DNA of 64,000 nucleotides from Paenibacillus larvae subsp. larvae (GTDB lineage: Bacteria; Bacillota; Bacilli; Paenibacillales; NBRC-103111). This document shows positions 1-8,098 of the stretch, in pieces. The stretch spans positions 2,655,001-2,719,000 of the forward strand of contig NZ_CP019687.1 of NCBI RefSeq assembly GCF_002003265.1, in the 5' to 3' direction. The notes beneath the pieces were generated by a model, which was not told the DNA's origin, did no database searches, and was given only the letters and a program-made list of their open reading frames with translations. The first letter of the stretch is position 1. Each line of letters starts with the position of its first letter. A program made the position numbers and the translations under genes.

Positions 1-28
1 TAGAGAATGATTCCGGTATTATATGAAA

Positions 29-58
29 GAAAAAGCCCCAATGCCTAAGTACTGGGAC
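29..58 (-). terminator. possible terminator after pbuG
   Basis: Imperfect CCCA/TGGG-anchored hairpin followed on the minus strand by GGGGCTTTTT, about 60 bases past the permease stop. The stem has mismatches, so this is tentative. Confidence 0.35.
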
Positions 59-117
59 TAGTATATACATAACACGTTTATCTAAAATGATAAGTTTTAC
101 CATCGCGGTTCCGATAG

Positions 118-1512
118 TTAAGTCGCTCCCATAAATAAATACCTGGCCAGGATTAATATGGCTAAAATCCACATCAACCAGTGTATTTCGTATTTCTTTT
201 GTCCTGTCGTACGGGCAATCAGGGCGAGGAATACGTAGGTAACAATGCCAAAGGAAATTCCGTTTGCAATGTTATAAGTAAAAGGCATTAATACAATAGT
301 AAGAAAAGCAGGGATAGCATAAACAAAATCCTGAAAGTCAATGTCAACAACAGATTGCATCATCAGAACGCCAACAACGATCAAAGCTGCCGAAGTGGCG
401 GCTCCCGGGATCAGCATAGCCAGCGGCGCAAGGAAAATAGCGAGAAGGAAACATACTCCTGTAGTTATAGAAGTAAGCCCGGTACGCCCGCCCGCGGCAA
501 CTCCTGCAGAGCTTTCGACAAATGCGGTCATTGTACTTGTACCCGCCAATGCCCCTGCACTGACACCAACCGCGTCAACCAGCATTGCTTTTCCGACTTT
601 TTTATTGCCTTCTTCTTTATTCTTCATAAATCCGGCACGATTCGCCGTTCCAACCAGAGTACCAAATGTGTCGAACAATTCAACGAATGTAAAAGTAGCA
701 ATTACGCTGATAATTCCTGCATGTATGATTTCGGCAAAATCGAAATTGGCCATATGAAGTTTAGTCAGGTCCGGAATCCAAGTAACTTGATCACTTGTCA
801 AAATACTCGGATCTACAATACCCATGAAATATCCAATAACTGTGGTAAGAAGAATCCCGAACAAGATACCTCCTCTTACTTTCAGTACCGTCAGTGCTGA
901 AATAATCAGAATTCCGATTAAGACCAGAAGTACCTGAGGATCTTGGAAATTTCCGATGTGCATAACCGTTTCAACAGATGTCACGTCTGTATAAGTATGC
1001 GCCGGAATGTCTTTTTGACTTTCAACCGCAATGGTCAGAAGCCCGCTGTTTTTAACTCCGACAATAGTAACGAATAACCCGATTCCCACCGTAATAGCAT
1101 GTTTTAAACTATCCGGGATAGCAACCAGCATCATCTGGCGCACTTTCGTTACCGTCAATAAAATGAAAATCACACCAGAAATAAAAACAGCAGTCAAAGC
1201 CATGGAGAAAGTAAACTGACCCTGGGAGGACAAAATGACAGTAGCGAAATAAGCGTTAAGTCCCATTCCCGGAGCTAAAGCAACCGGGAAGTTGACGAAC
1301 AATCCCATTGCAATTGTCATAATCCCCGAGGCAAGAGCGGTAGCAAGGAAAATAGCCGTCCAGTCTCCGCCTGTTGCACCAGATTTAAAGTTACTTAAGA
1401 TATCGGGATTGACGGCGAGGATATAAGCCATTGCCATAAAAGTCGTCAATCCGGCCATAATTTCAGTGCGAACGGTGGTTCCATGTTCCCTGAGTTTGAA
1501 ATACCGGTCCAT
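118..1512 (-). CDS. pbuG: NCS2-family purine permease (PbuG/AzgA-like)
   Basis: Polytopic membrane protein of 464 residues, predicted proton-coupled importer of guanine/hypoxanthine at the cell membrane. The N-terminal GLTTFMAMAYILAVNP, the FVELFDTFGTLVG stretch and the many hydrophobic helices are typical of the AzgA/PbuG branch of NCS2 carriers. The frame is open further upstream, but the ATG at 1512 is chosen because AGGAGGAAGAA lies just before it and family proteins begin here. A guanine-type riboswitch and a strong promoter precede it, so expression should fall when guanine is plentiful. Adenine preference cannot be excluded from the protein, but the riboswitch specificity base points to guanine or hypoxanthine. 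Confidence 0.9.
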   Translation of the reverse strand: MDRYFKLREHGTTVRTEIMAGLTTFMAMAYILAVNPDILSNFKSGATGGDWTAIFLATALASGIMTIAMGLFVNFPVALAPGMGLNAYFATVILSSQGQFTFSMALTAVFISGVIFILLTVTKVRQMMLVAIPDSLKHAITVGIGLFVTIVGVKNSGLLTIAVESQKDIPAHTYTDVTSVETVMHIGNFQDPQVLLVLIGILIISALTVLKVRGGILFGILLTTVIGYFMGIVDPSILTSDQVTWIPDLTKLHMANFDFAEIIHAGIISVIATFTFVELFDTFGTLVGTANRAGFMKNKEEGNKKVGKAMLVDAVGVSAGALAGTSTMTAFVESSAGVAAGGRTGLTSITTGVCFLLAIFLAPLAMLIPGAATSAALIVVGVLMMQSVVDIDFQDFVYAIPAFLTIVLMPFTYNIANGISFGIVTYVFLALIARTTGQKKYEIHWLMWILAILILARYLFMGAT

Positions 1513-1670
1513 TCTTCTTCCTCCTAAAATAAAATAAAAACCCGGAACCATCTATGATTCCAGGCTACATTTCTGAAAAAGGAGTTGTGATGCAAAAAAA
1601 ATCGCATCTCAATACCTGCAGGGGAAAATCCGCACCTTTTATTTGTGCATCTGTTGCTTTTCCGCGGCAT

Positions 1671-1748
1671 CCTTTTTCCGTAGCCAGATCATTTACGGTG
1701 ATCTCGTAGAAACTCCCGGGCCCATTCCCGGGATTATACGAAAAACGG
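1671..1748 (-). promoter_or_regulatory. purine (guanine-type) riboswitch aptamer
   Basis: On the minus strand the order is P1 (1748-1737), TATAAT, P2 arm CCCGGG with an ATGG loop, GTTTCTAC, a P3 arm GATCA with loop CCGTAAA, then GGCTACG and the P1 return arm (1682-1671). This is the purine aptamer layout. The base before TACG is C, the specificity position that selects guanine/hypoxanthine over adenine. P1 pairs over about 11 of 12 positions. It lies between a strong promoter and pbuG. The expression platform must lie in 1560-1670, where there is an A-run at 1594-1601 inside a GATGC/GCATC hairpin; its exact form is unclear. Confidence 0.9.
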
Positions 1749-1790
1749 TTATATTTTTCTGCAAATTGCCGAAAATTATGAACATGTTTC

Positions 1791-1819
1791 ATTTTAAAAC
1801 CTGCATTTATTCTTGTCAA
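1791..1819 (-). promoter_or_regulatory. sigma-A promoter for the riboswitch-pbuG transcript
   Basis: TTGACA at 1819-1814 and TAAAAT at 1796-1791 with a 17-base spacer on the minus strand. Transcription would start about 36 bases before the riboswitch P1. Confidence 0.8.
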
Positions 1820-1820
1820 C

Positions 1821-1863
1821 AAAAAATCCGAACACTATCTAGATAAAATAGATAAATGTTCGG
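1821..1863 (-). terminator. terminator after the ydcF-like gene
   Basis: Long hairpin CCGAACA...TGTTCGG followed by ATTTTTT on the minus strand. The T-run directly abuts the -35 box of the pbuG promoter. Confidence 0.8.
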
Positions 1864-1966
1864 AAAATGTTTTTTCTGTTCTCCTACAGAAACAGGATCA
1901 CTTTATACAAAATATAGATAAATACGGTACAAATTGATCTATACCTTGTACCCGTTCGGATGAAAT

Positions 1967-3064
1967 CTAATTTAAAATGGATTCAATATATACTGTTATG
2001 AGAAACAGCAATATAAATAACCCTAAAATGCCTCCTATTACAAAAAAATGCCGTTTGCGCTGCATTACAAAAATGGCAATATATTCACGAATCATCGCGT
2101 TAAGCCAATAATAAAAAACCGTTTTCGACCCAATACAATGGCTATCTAGTCCCAATTGTCTTGCATACATCCCGGCTCGAAAAATATGAAAATTATTTGA
2201 AACAAAAATGCTATTATATTTCTCGCCATTTATTGATTCCATTATTCTCTTTGAGTATAATAAATTTTCATACGTACTCCTGGATTGATTTTCTTGAATT
2301 GTATCCTCTATAGGGATTCCTTTTTCAATCGCATATATTTGCATAGCTTCCGCTTCCGATACATTCTCATCACTCCCTTTTCCGCCAGAAAAAATTAATT
2401 TTGGTGGAGATGCCACTTTGCTTTGCATCCAGTAAAATTCAATCGCTTTATCAATTCTACTGGCTAATAATGGAGGTACCTTATCATGAATCAAACCACT
2501 GCCATGAACAATAACAAAATCTTGATTGTATTTAGGCTTATTAAATTGATAAAGAATAGAAGCCGTTAAAAAATTTGCTATATCCATAAACATATATAAT
2601 AAAATAGCTGACACACCAGTAAATAAGATTTTCCAATCATCAGAGATCAATTCCGTTGGATTCATTAGAGAAATGATCCAATAAACAAGAAGAACTATAC
2701 CTAAAAGAAATGATAAGGAATTTGAAAATCGCCTTCCTTCCCTCTTCAATATGTTTCTGCCATTAATTAGTAAACCTACTATTAATACAAATAACCCAAA
2801 AATACTCGCAAAAATAAATAAAGAAAGAGGGATAAATGCAATGATTTTTAAAAATGGCTCATCCAAAGCAAAAGATAGATAGATATATAATCCAATGATT
2901 AAAATAAAAAGTAAGTTAAACAGAAAACCCTTCATCATTCTTCTGGGATCCGTTTTATAAAAAAAGAAAAGTAAAAAAAGGAGTAATAAGACAACGAAAG
3001 TTACCAAAACTACATTCATGTTTTTTATATTCGCCTTTCTCTTTTTTTGTTTTTTTAAAACCAC
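1967..3064 (-). CDS. YdcF/SanA-like DUF218 membrane protein
   Basis: Protein of up to 365 residues. Several hydrophobic helices fill roughly residues 16-170, a DUF218 domain follows (about 182-310, with DFVIVHGSGL, FSGGKGSDE, ESRSTYENL-type and FHIFRAGMYAR segments), and a last helix is at the C-terminus. DUF218 proteins (ElyC, SanA, YdcF) are linked to envelope or lipid-carrier functions; no substrate is assigned. A GTG at 3064 preceded by GAGGT or an ATG at 3019 preceded by AAAGG could both be the start. The IS605 remnant ends only about 25 bases upstream, so its native promoter may have been replaced. Confidence 0.75.
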   Translation of the reverse strand: MVLKKQKKRKANIKNMNVVLVTFVVLLLLFLLFFFYKTDPRRMMKGFLFNLLFILIIGLYIYLSFALDEPFLKIIAFIPLSLFIFASIFGLFVLIVGLLINGRNILKREGRRFSNSLSFLLGIVLLVYWIISLMNPTELISDDWKILFTGVSAILLYMFMDIANFLTASILYQFNKPKYNQDFVIVHGSGLIHDKVPPLLASRIDKAIEFYWMQSKVASPPKLIFSGGKGSDENVSEAEAMQIYAIEKGIPIEDTIQENQSRSTYENLLYSKRIMESINGEKYNSIFVSNNFHIFRAGMYARQLGLDSHCIGSKTVFYYWLNAMIREYIAIFVMQRKRHFFVIGGILGLFILLFLITVYIESILN

Positions 3065-3074
3065 TGTGTATATT

Positions 3075-3640
3075 TAAGACCTCATTTTGAACCTCTCATG
3101 ACTAAAGTCACGAGATTCTTCGGAACAGAGCGTACTTATTATGTAGTGGCATACACTACCAACAGCGGTTTCTCTTATATACCAAGCTATCCCCGTAGTT
3201 CCTACGGTTATTGTTTTTGCTTACGCTAGAGCGTGTCTTTGGTCAATATATTTTTACTAGCATTGATGTCACTATCATGATGCGCATGACAAACAGGGCA
3301 AACCCATTCTCGAATTTTGAGAGGTTTCTTGCCATCCCGGTGTCCGCATTCAGAACAAATCTGAGTCCGTATAGAATGTCGTGGCGATATTTTACACACC
3401 AAACGAGATGGTATTGTATGGAGTAGACATAACCACGACCATAATGTATGTCTGAATAAGAAAAAACACCTCTTTATTATCTTAACATGTGTGTTAGTTA
3501 CAATACATTAACAAAAGTGTTTTATAACGGAATTTACATCATTATATGTCGGTCAATTAACGTACCTAATGGTACACCTTGATCGAAGCCGATTCATCTG
3601 CACGACTAAAGTCGAGAGTATTCTCGGCTAAAAGATAAAA
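3075..3640 (-). mobile_element. internally deleted IS200/IS605 element (tnpA start fused to tnpB end)
   Basis: The minus strand encodes the start of a Y1 transposase TnpA (YGRGYVYSIQYHLVWCVKYR, about 3447-3367) and then, in another frame, the C-terminal zinc ribbon of TnpB (CSECG...CPVC, then DSDINASKNIL, ending at a TAG near 3226). The junction is at about 3361-3372, so most of both genes is gone. TnpA has no start codon in frame, although a GAGGTG lies upstream. Related GACTTTAGTC hairpins mark both ends (3095-3114 and 3603-3614). Exact outer borders are uncertain. It is non-autonomous and abuts the truncated vanH. Confidence 0.8.
3080..3226 (-). ncRNA. putative orphan omega-RNA (reRNA) at the IS605 right end
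   Basis: After the TnpB zinc-ribbon stop, about 145 bases run to the element end, including GTAGGAACTAC and the terminal hairpin CTCGTGACTTTAGTCATGAG followed by AGGTTCAA. In IS605 elements this 3' region is the guide-RNA scaffold for TnpB, with the flank after the end serving as guide. Here that flank is the leader of the ydcF-like gene. No intact TnpB lies in the window. The call rests on position and end structure, not on a model match. Confidence 0.45.
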
Positions 3641-3738
3641 AATATCCTACAAGCAAACAAGAGATGTTCGGAAATGGCAAAAGTGGGATGACTCTTTTCT
3701 CAAGATTATTAAAACAAAAGAAACCGTCACCCAGTAAA

Positions 3739-4083
3739 TATCATATGATTGGTCACGAACAGATTGAAGCAATGAAACAGGGGGCGTTTCTTATCAATAC
3801 AGCGCGCGGCGGGCTTGTGGATACCGGCGCGCTGATCAAAGCGTTGGAAAATGGAAGGTTAGGCGGCGCGGCGTTGGATGTGTTGGAAGGAGAAGAAGGA
3901 CTTTTCTATTTTGATTGCACACAGAAACCGATTGACAACCAATTTTTGCTTAAGCTCCACAAGATGCCAAATGTGATCATCACGCCGCATACGGCGTACT
4001 ATACCGGACGGGCATTGTATGATACCGTTGAAAAGACAATATTGAACTGTCTGCACTTTGAGAGGAGAGATACACTTGAATAG
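3739..4083 (+). pseudogene. vanH: truncated vanH-type D-lactate dehydrogenase
   Basis: Only the C-terminal third of a VanH-like D-specific 2-hydroxyacid dehydrogenase is left. It would have reduced pyruvate to D-lactate for D-Ala-D-Lac peptidoglycan precursors. Seen are GAFLINTARGGLVDT, GGAALDVLEGEE, the VanH-typical FYFDCTQKPIDNQFLLKL and ITPHTAYYT with its active-site His. Homology begins near 3739. The open frame extends to 3664 with unrelated sequence, and the IS605 remnant sits just upstream. The Rossmann fold and most of the catalytic domain are missing, so it cannot work. It ends at 4083, overlapping the ligase gene as in van operons. Confidence 0.85.
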
Positions 4084-5107
4084 ATTGAAAATAGCCCTCC
4101 TGTTTGGGGGCTGCTCAGAGGAACACGATGTGTCGGTAAAATCGGCGAAAGAGATTGCCGATAACATCGACACAGAAAAATATGAGCCGATATACATCGG
4201 AATCACCCGATCCGGCGTTTGGAAAATGTGCGAAAAGCCATGCGTGGATTGGGACAACGAAAACTGCCGTTCGGCAGTGCTTTCTCCGGACAAAAAAATG
4301 CACGGGCTGCTTGTTATGCGGAATAAAGGATATCAAATACAACGTATAGACGCGGTATTTTCGGTTTTGCACGGCAAATCGGGTGAAGACGGCGCCATAC
4401 AAGGTTTATTTGAATTATCCGGCATCCCCTATGTAGGCTGTGATGTTCAAAGTTCGGCGGTATGTATGGACAAATCCCTGACATACATTGTGGCCAAAAA
4501 TGCTGGTTTTGGCACTCCTGAATTTTTGATTTTGAATCATGGCGATAAACCGGATTCAAATACCTTAACATATCCTGTTTTTGTTAAACCGGCGCGTTCC
4601 GGCTCATCTTTCGGCGTGAATAAAGTCAATAACTAGGACGAATTACACACCGCCATTGAAACAGCAAGGCAGTATGACAGTAAAGTCCTGATTGAACAAG
4701 CTGTTCCAGGCCTTGAAGTTGGCTGTGCCGTGTTGGGAAACGGTACCGACTTAATCGTTGGCGAAGTGGACCAAATTTCACTTTCGCATGGTATCTTTCG
4801 CATTCATCAAGAAGATCAACCAGAAAAAGGCTCCGAAAACGCAGTTGTTTTGGTTCCCGCAAACCTGTCGGCAGAGAAACGCATAAAGATACAAGAAACG
4901 GCGAAAGCAATTTATAAGGCGCTCGGCTGTAAAGGTCTTTCTCGTGTTGATATGTTTTTGCAGAAAAACGGACGTATTATACTGAATGAAGTCAATACGT
5001 TGCCGGGATTCACGGTATACAGCCGTTATCCCCGTATGATGGCTGCCGCGGGGATGACACTTTCCGGGTTAATTGATCATTGCATCACACTGGCACTCAA
5101 AGGATGA
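4076..5107 (+). pseudogene. vanF: VanA/VanF-like D-Ala:D-Lac ligase gene with in-frame amber stop
   Basis: Read through, this encodes 343 residues, the length of VanA. Seen are LLFGGCSEEHDVSVKSA, SALHGKSGEDG-like SVLHGKSGEDG, VFVKPARSGSSFGV, and the omega-loop segment GIFRIHQ whose His is the residue associated with lactate use, then ILNEVNTLPGF and YSRYPRMMAAAG. A TAG at 4634-4636 (codon 187) interrupts it; the frame is unchanged on both sides, so this is a nonsense mutation, not an indel. Start is a TTG at 4076 after GGAGAG. No vanX, vanY or vanRS lies nearby. The symbol follows the Paenibacillus vanF type and is tentative between vanA and vanF. Confidence 0.88.
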
Positions 5108-5124
5108 TACGCATGTATGTTTTT

Positions 5125-5298
5125 TTAGATGAATAGTTGTGCGATTTTTTCTAAATTCTCAAAAGTTGGATAGCGCACTCCACGTTCAATGTTCGAAATA
5201 GTTTGTTTTTTCACATCTAATTTTTCTGCCAATTCCTCCTGTGACATTCCTTTTTTCTTTCTTAATCGAGCAACATTCTGTCCGAAATTTTCAATCAT
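5125..5298 (-). CDS. small XRE-family HTH protein (57 aa)
   Basis: A complete helix-turn-helix of the XRE/Cro type: NVARLRKKKGMSQEELAEKL, then KKQTISNIERGVRYPTFENL and KIAQLF. The ATG at 5298 has GAGGTG 6-7 bases upstream. It resembles the short stand-alone regulators found on phages, integrative elements and toxin modules. It points toward the broken van genes but lies on the opposite strand. Its target is unknown. Confidence 0.8.
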   Translation of the reverse strand: MIENFGQNVARLRKKKGMSQEELAEKLDVKKQTISNIERGVRYPTFENLEKIAQLFI

Positions 5299-5491
5299 TG
5301 TTTACACCTCATTCTTTAATAATTAAAGGATTCTCTCCCATGCTAATCAAAAGAGAACTTTGAAGTTGCTCATAAGTTAAAAGGTGTCATTCAGTATACA
5401 TCTCCACTAGAGAATAAAGATACTTCTCCTAAAAATCAATTCACTGTTGGAATCTGATTTAAAAAGTGCAATGAAAGTGCAATAAGAATAG
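5299..5491. other. gap between XRE gene and guaA terminator; short tandem repeat
   Basis: No gene seen. Contains an 11-base tandem motif built on AAAGTGCAAT at about 5464-5483, close to the 3' end of guaA. Because guaA 3' ends are frequent integration sites for genomic islands, this could be a leftover of an integrase arm region, but no integrase is present. Confidence 0.3.
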
Positions 5492-5533
5492 AAAAAAAGC
5501 CATAAACCCTTGATACACAAGGACTTATGGCTC
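5492..5533 (-). terminator. guaA terminator
   Basis: Hairpin GCCATAA..CCTTG..CAAGG..TTATGGC followed by TTTTTTTCT on the minus strand, directly after the guaA stop. Confidence 0.9.
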
Positions 5534-5541
5534 ACCTTAAA

Positions 5542-7080
5542 CTATTCCCACTCAATAGTGGCAGGTGGTTTAGATGTAATATCATACACAACACGGTTTA
5601 CGTTCTCTACCTCATTCACAATGCGGACAGAGATTTTCTCCAGCACATCATAAGGGATGCGTGCCCAATCGGCTGTCATTCCGTCGATGGAGGTTACTGC
5701 CCGGATTCCTACGGTATAGGAATAGGTTCTGGCATCTCCCATAACTCCGACGCTTTTCATATTAGGCAGTGCAGTGAAGTACTGCCAGATTTCGCTGTCC
5801 AGGCCTGCCTTGGCAATTTCTTCACGAAGAATCGCATCAGATTCACGAACAATGTGAAGTTTCTCTTCGGTAACTTCACCCAATACGCGAATGGCTAGAC
5901 CAGGTCCAGGGAAAGGCTGGCGCCATACGATTTCTCTTGGAAGACCGCATTCTTCCCCTACTTTTCGAACTTCATCCTTAAACAGAGCTTTTAACGGCTC
6001 GATCAGTTCGAATCTCATGCCTTCAGGCAGTCCGCCCACATTATGATGGGATTTAATTGTTTGCGCGGTATCTGTACCACTTTCAACAATGTCCGTATAC
6101 AAGGTACCCTGGGCCAGGAAATCAAATTCACCGATATGTGCAGATTCTTCCTCAAATACGTAGATGAACTCGTTTCCGATAATTTTCCGTTTTTGTTCGG
6201 GATCCTCCACACCGGCAAGTTTGCCCAGGAAACGGTCGCGTGCGTCAATCTTGATGACTTTCATGTCGAATTTACCTACGAAAGTTTCCATTACGCCTTC
6301 GGCTTCATCTTTACGAAGCAGGCCGTGGTCGATAAACATGCAAGTCAGCTGATCCCCAATCGCTTTGTGAATCAGAACAGCCACGACGGAAGAATCTACA
6401 CCGCCGCTTAAAGCACAAAGAACTTTGCGGTCTCCGACTTGTTCACGAATGTCTTTAATTGTATCTTCGATAAACGATTCCATCGTCCATTCGCCATGGC
6501 ATTGGCACATCTCAAAAATGAAGTTTTTGATCATATCATTCCCGTATACCGAATGGCGCACTTCAGGATGGAACTGAACGGCAACAATTTGTTTGTGCGG
6601 GTGGCTCATAGCTGCGATCGGAGCATGTTCCGTGCTTGCCTCAATTACAAACCCTTCCGGCAATCCGACAACATGGTCGCCATGACTCATCCAAACAACT
6701 TGCTTGCTGCCGAGGCCTTTTGCCAGAAGGCTTTCAGGTGTAAAAGCAATTTCGGATTTCCCGTACTCTCTTTTTCCCGCTCTTTGAACTTTCCCTTTGA
6801 GCTGATGGGCGATTAACTGCATGCCGTAGCAAATTCCCAAGATAGGAATGCCCAGATCATATATGGCAGGGTCTACAAGCGGAGAATCTTCCCCGTACAC
6901 GCTATTAGGCCCGCCGGAAAACACGATTCCTTTAGGGTTTAGATCTTTGATCTTCTCGATAGGCGTGTTATACGGCATAAGTTCACTATAAACACCCAGG
7001 TCACGGATTCTGCGCGCGATCAGCTGGTTATACTGGCCTCCAAAATCTAAGACGACAATAATTTCATTCGGTTTATTCAT
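5542..7080 (-). CDS. guaA: GMP synthase (glutamine-hydrolysing)
   Basis: Converts XMP to GMP using glutamine and ATP; last step of guanine nucleotide synthesis, cytosolic. Class-I amidotransferase domain at the N-terminus (nucleophile in GICYGMQ, catalytic His/Glu in FHPEVRHS), ATP-pyrophosphatase domain with P-loop SGGVDSSV, and a C-terminal dimerisation domain ending [10 protein letters not shown]. At 512 residues it is full length. The ATG at 7080 follows AAGGGGCGG. It has its own promoter and terminator. It shares the guanine theme with pbuG at the window start. Confidence 0.98.
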   Translation of the reverse strand: MNKPNEIIVVLDFGGQYNQLIARRIRDLGVYSELMPYNTPIEKIKDLNPKGIVFSGGPNSVYGEDSPLVDPAIYDLGIPILGICYGMQLIAHQLKGKVQRAGKREYGKSEIAFTPESLLAKGLGSKQVVWMSHGDHVVGLPEGFVIEASTEHAPIAAMSHPHKQIVAVQFHPEVRHSVYGNDMIKNFIFEMCQCHGEWTMESFIEDTIKDIREQVGDRKVLCALSGGVDSSVVAVLIHKAIGDQLTCMFIDHGLLRKDEAEGVMETFVGKFDMKVIKIDARDRFLGKLAGVEDPEQKRKIIGNEFIYVFEEESAHIGEFDFLAQGTLYTDIVESGTDTAQTIKSHHNVGGLPEGMRFELIEPLKALFKDEVRKVGEECGLPREIVWRQPFPGPGLAIRVLGEVTEEKLHIVRESDAILREEIAKAGLDSEIWQYFTALPNMKSVGVMGDARTYSYTVGIRAVTSIDGMTADWARIPYDVLEKISVRIVNEVENVNRVVYDITSKPPATIEWE

Positions 7081-7107
7081 GGTCCGCCCCTTGGTTTGAT
7101 CGTGATA

Positions 7108-7136
7108 ATTATATATAACGAAATCAGATGAATCAA
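7108..7136 (-). promoter_or_regulatory. guaA promoter
   Basis: TTGATT at 7136-7131 and TATAAT at 7113-7108, 17-base spacer, minus strand. No purine aptamer was found between it and guaA. Confidence 0.75.
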
Positions 7137-7171
7137 GGCGTTCTGTGCAGAATTATGCTGTTATGCGCTTC

Positions 7172-7214
7172 CATTTCACCTGAGGCATAAATTGGCACCA
7201 ATAATGGTGAAATT
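7172..7214. repeat. nested inverted repeat upstream of guaA
   Basis: ATTTCACC...GGTGAAAT surrounds a smaller palindrome ATTGGCACCAAT. It lies upstream of the guaA promoter. Function unknown; could be an operator or a relic repeat. Confidence 0.4.
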
Positions 7215-7342
7215 CTGTGAGGAAGGGCTGATTCTTCCGATTTTTCACAAAATTTATTTTCCATTACAACGATAATGTTTGACAAATTTATGGGTTGCCG
7301 CCTTTTCTATGAGTTATCCCTTCTCAAGAAGTTTTAGGCAAC

Positions 7343-7396
7343 AAAAAAAGAGCTTTTCCGCAAGGAGACAAATGATTTGTCCTATCAGGAAAGCTC
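7343..7396 (-). terminator. terminator overlapping the end of the PF06541 gene
   Basis: GAGCTTTCC...GGAAAAGCTC hairpin followed by TTTTTTT on the minus strand; the 5' arm includes the last codons of the gene. Confidence 0.8.
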
Positions 7397-7954
7397 ACCT
7401 TCCTGGTTATCTGATGACAGCTCTCTGCGTTTCGTCCATACAGTCCAACCCAGGTCCATCAGGAAGTATATCAGAAACAGAGTCCAGGAAAAACGCCATG
7501 CGGGTTCAAGCCACCCGTATACAAGCCGGATATAAGGATGGATAGCATACAGACAAAACAAAGAAAGAGCAAACCAGCATACGGAAAAAGGCAGACAAAC
7601 GTGGCCGTGGATCTGCCAACGATACTCAGAATAATCCCACCAACGTTTATGAAAATACGTTTGCAGCATCCACCCGCTTACATATTTAATCAAGGAAGGA
7701 ATGGTCAGACAGGCCAGCAGAAGAACAGGCAACGGGAGATCAAGCTGAGCCAGAACCACCAGAATAACCGGAGCAAAGCCATACATAGGTTTGAAAGGCC
7801 CTTTAAGAAAACCTTCCTTCCAAAAATGCCCCGCTGTAAAAAAGCTGTATGTATTCTCCAGCAGCCAGCCGGCAAGCGCATAAAGGACAAAATAAAAAAA
7901 CAACGTGCCGGGTGAGGTATCAGCAGCTTGCCAGGACTGAAACCAAACATGCAT
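7385..7954 (-). CDS. PF06541-type multi-pass membrane protein ('ABC-transporter type IV')
   Basis: Protein of 189 residues with about five hydrophobic helices. The block WLLENTYSF with FLKGPFKPMYGF is typical of the PF06541 family, named as a putative ABC transporter but without known function. The frame is open to 8056, but the ATG at 7954 has GGGGGG seven bases upstream and gives the usual N-terminus. It stands alone between guaA and the ABC transporter operon with its own terminator. No substrate is assigned. Confidence 0.75.
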   Translation of the reverse strand: MHVWFQSWQAADTSPGTLFFYFVLYALAGWLLENTYSFFTAGHFWKEGFLKGPFKPMYGFAPVILVVLAQLDLPLPVLLLACLTIPSLIKYVSGWMLQTYFHKRWWDYSEYRWQIHGHVCLPFSVCWFALSLFCLYAIHPYIRLVYGWLEPAWRFSWTLFLIYFLMDLGWTVWTKRRELSSDNQEGELS

Positions 7955-8098
7955 CGGTATCCCCCCTTTTACGGTATACGAGTAGGATAACCAATGCATG
8001 AAAAACCATTCAGTATATTCTTTTATGACAACTAAAAAACGCCACCTCCTTTCCATGAATGAAATGAAAAGGAAGGAAGGCGTCCTAAGGTATTTCTT

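Noticed and set aside
1565..1822. 85-residue frame over the riboswitch
   Set aside because: It lies across the aptamer and its promoter and has no ribosome binding site; coincidental.
3211..3426. Plus-strand 71-residue ORF in the IS605 remnant
   Set aside because: Antisense to recognisable TnpB zinc-ribbon and TnpA sequence.
7140..7280. Second purine riboswitch before guaA
   Set aside because: The nested inverted repeat lacks GTTTCTAC, CCGTAAA and the other aptamer signatures, and lies upstream of the guaA promoter.
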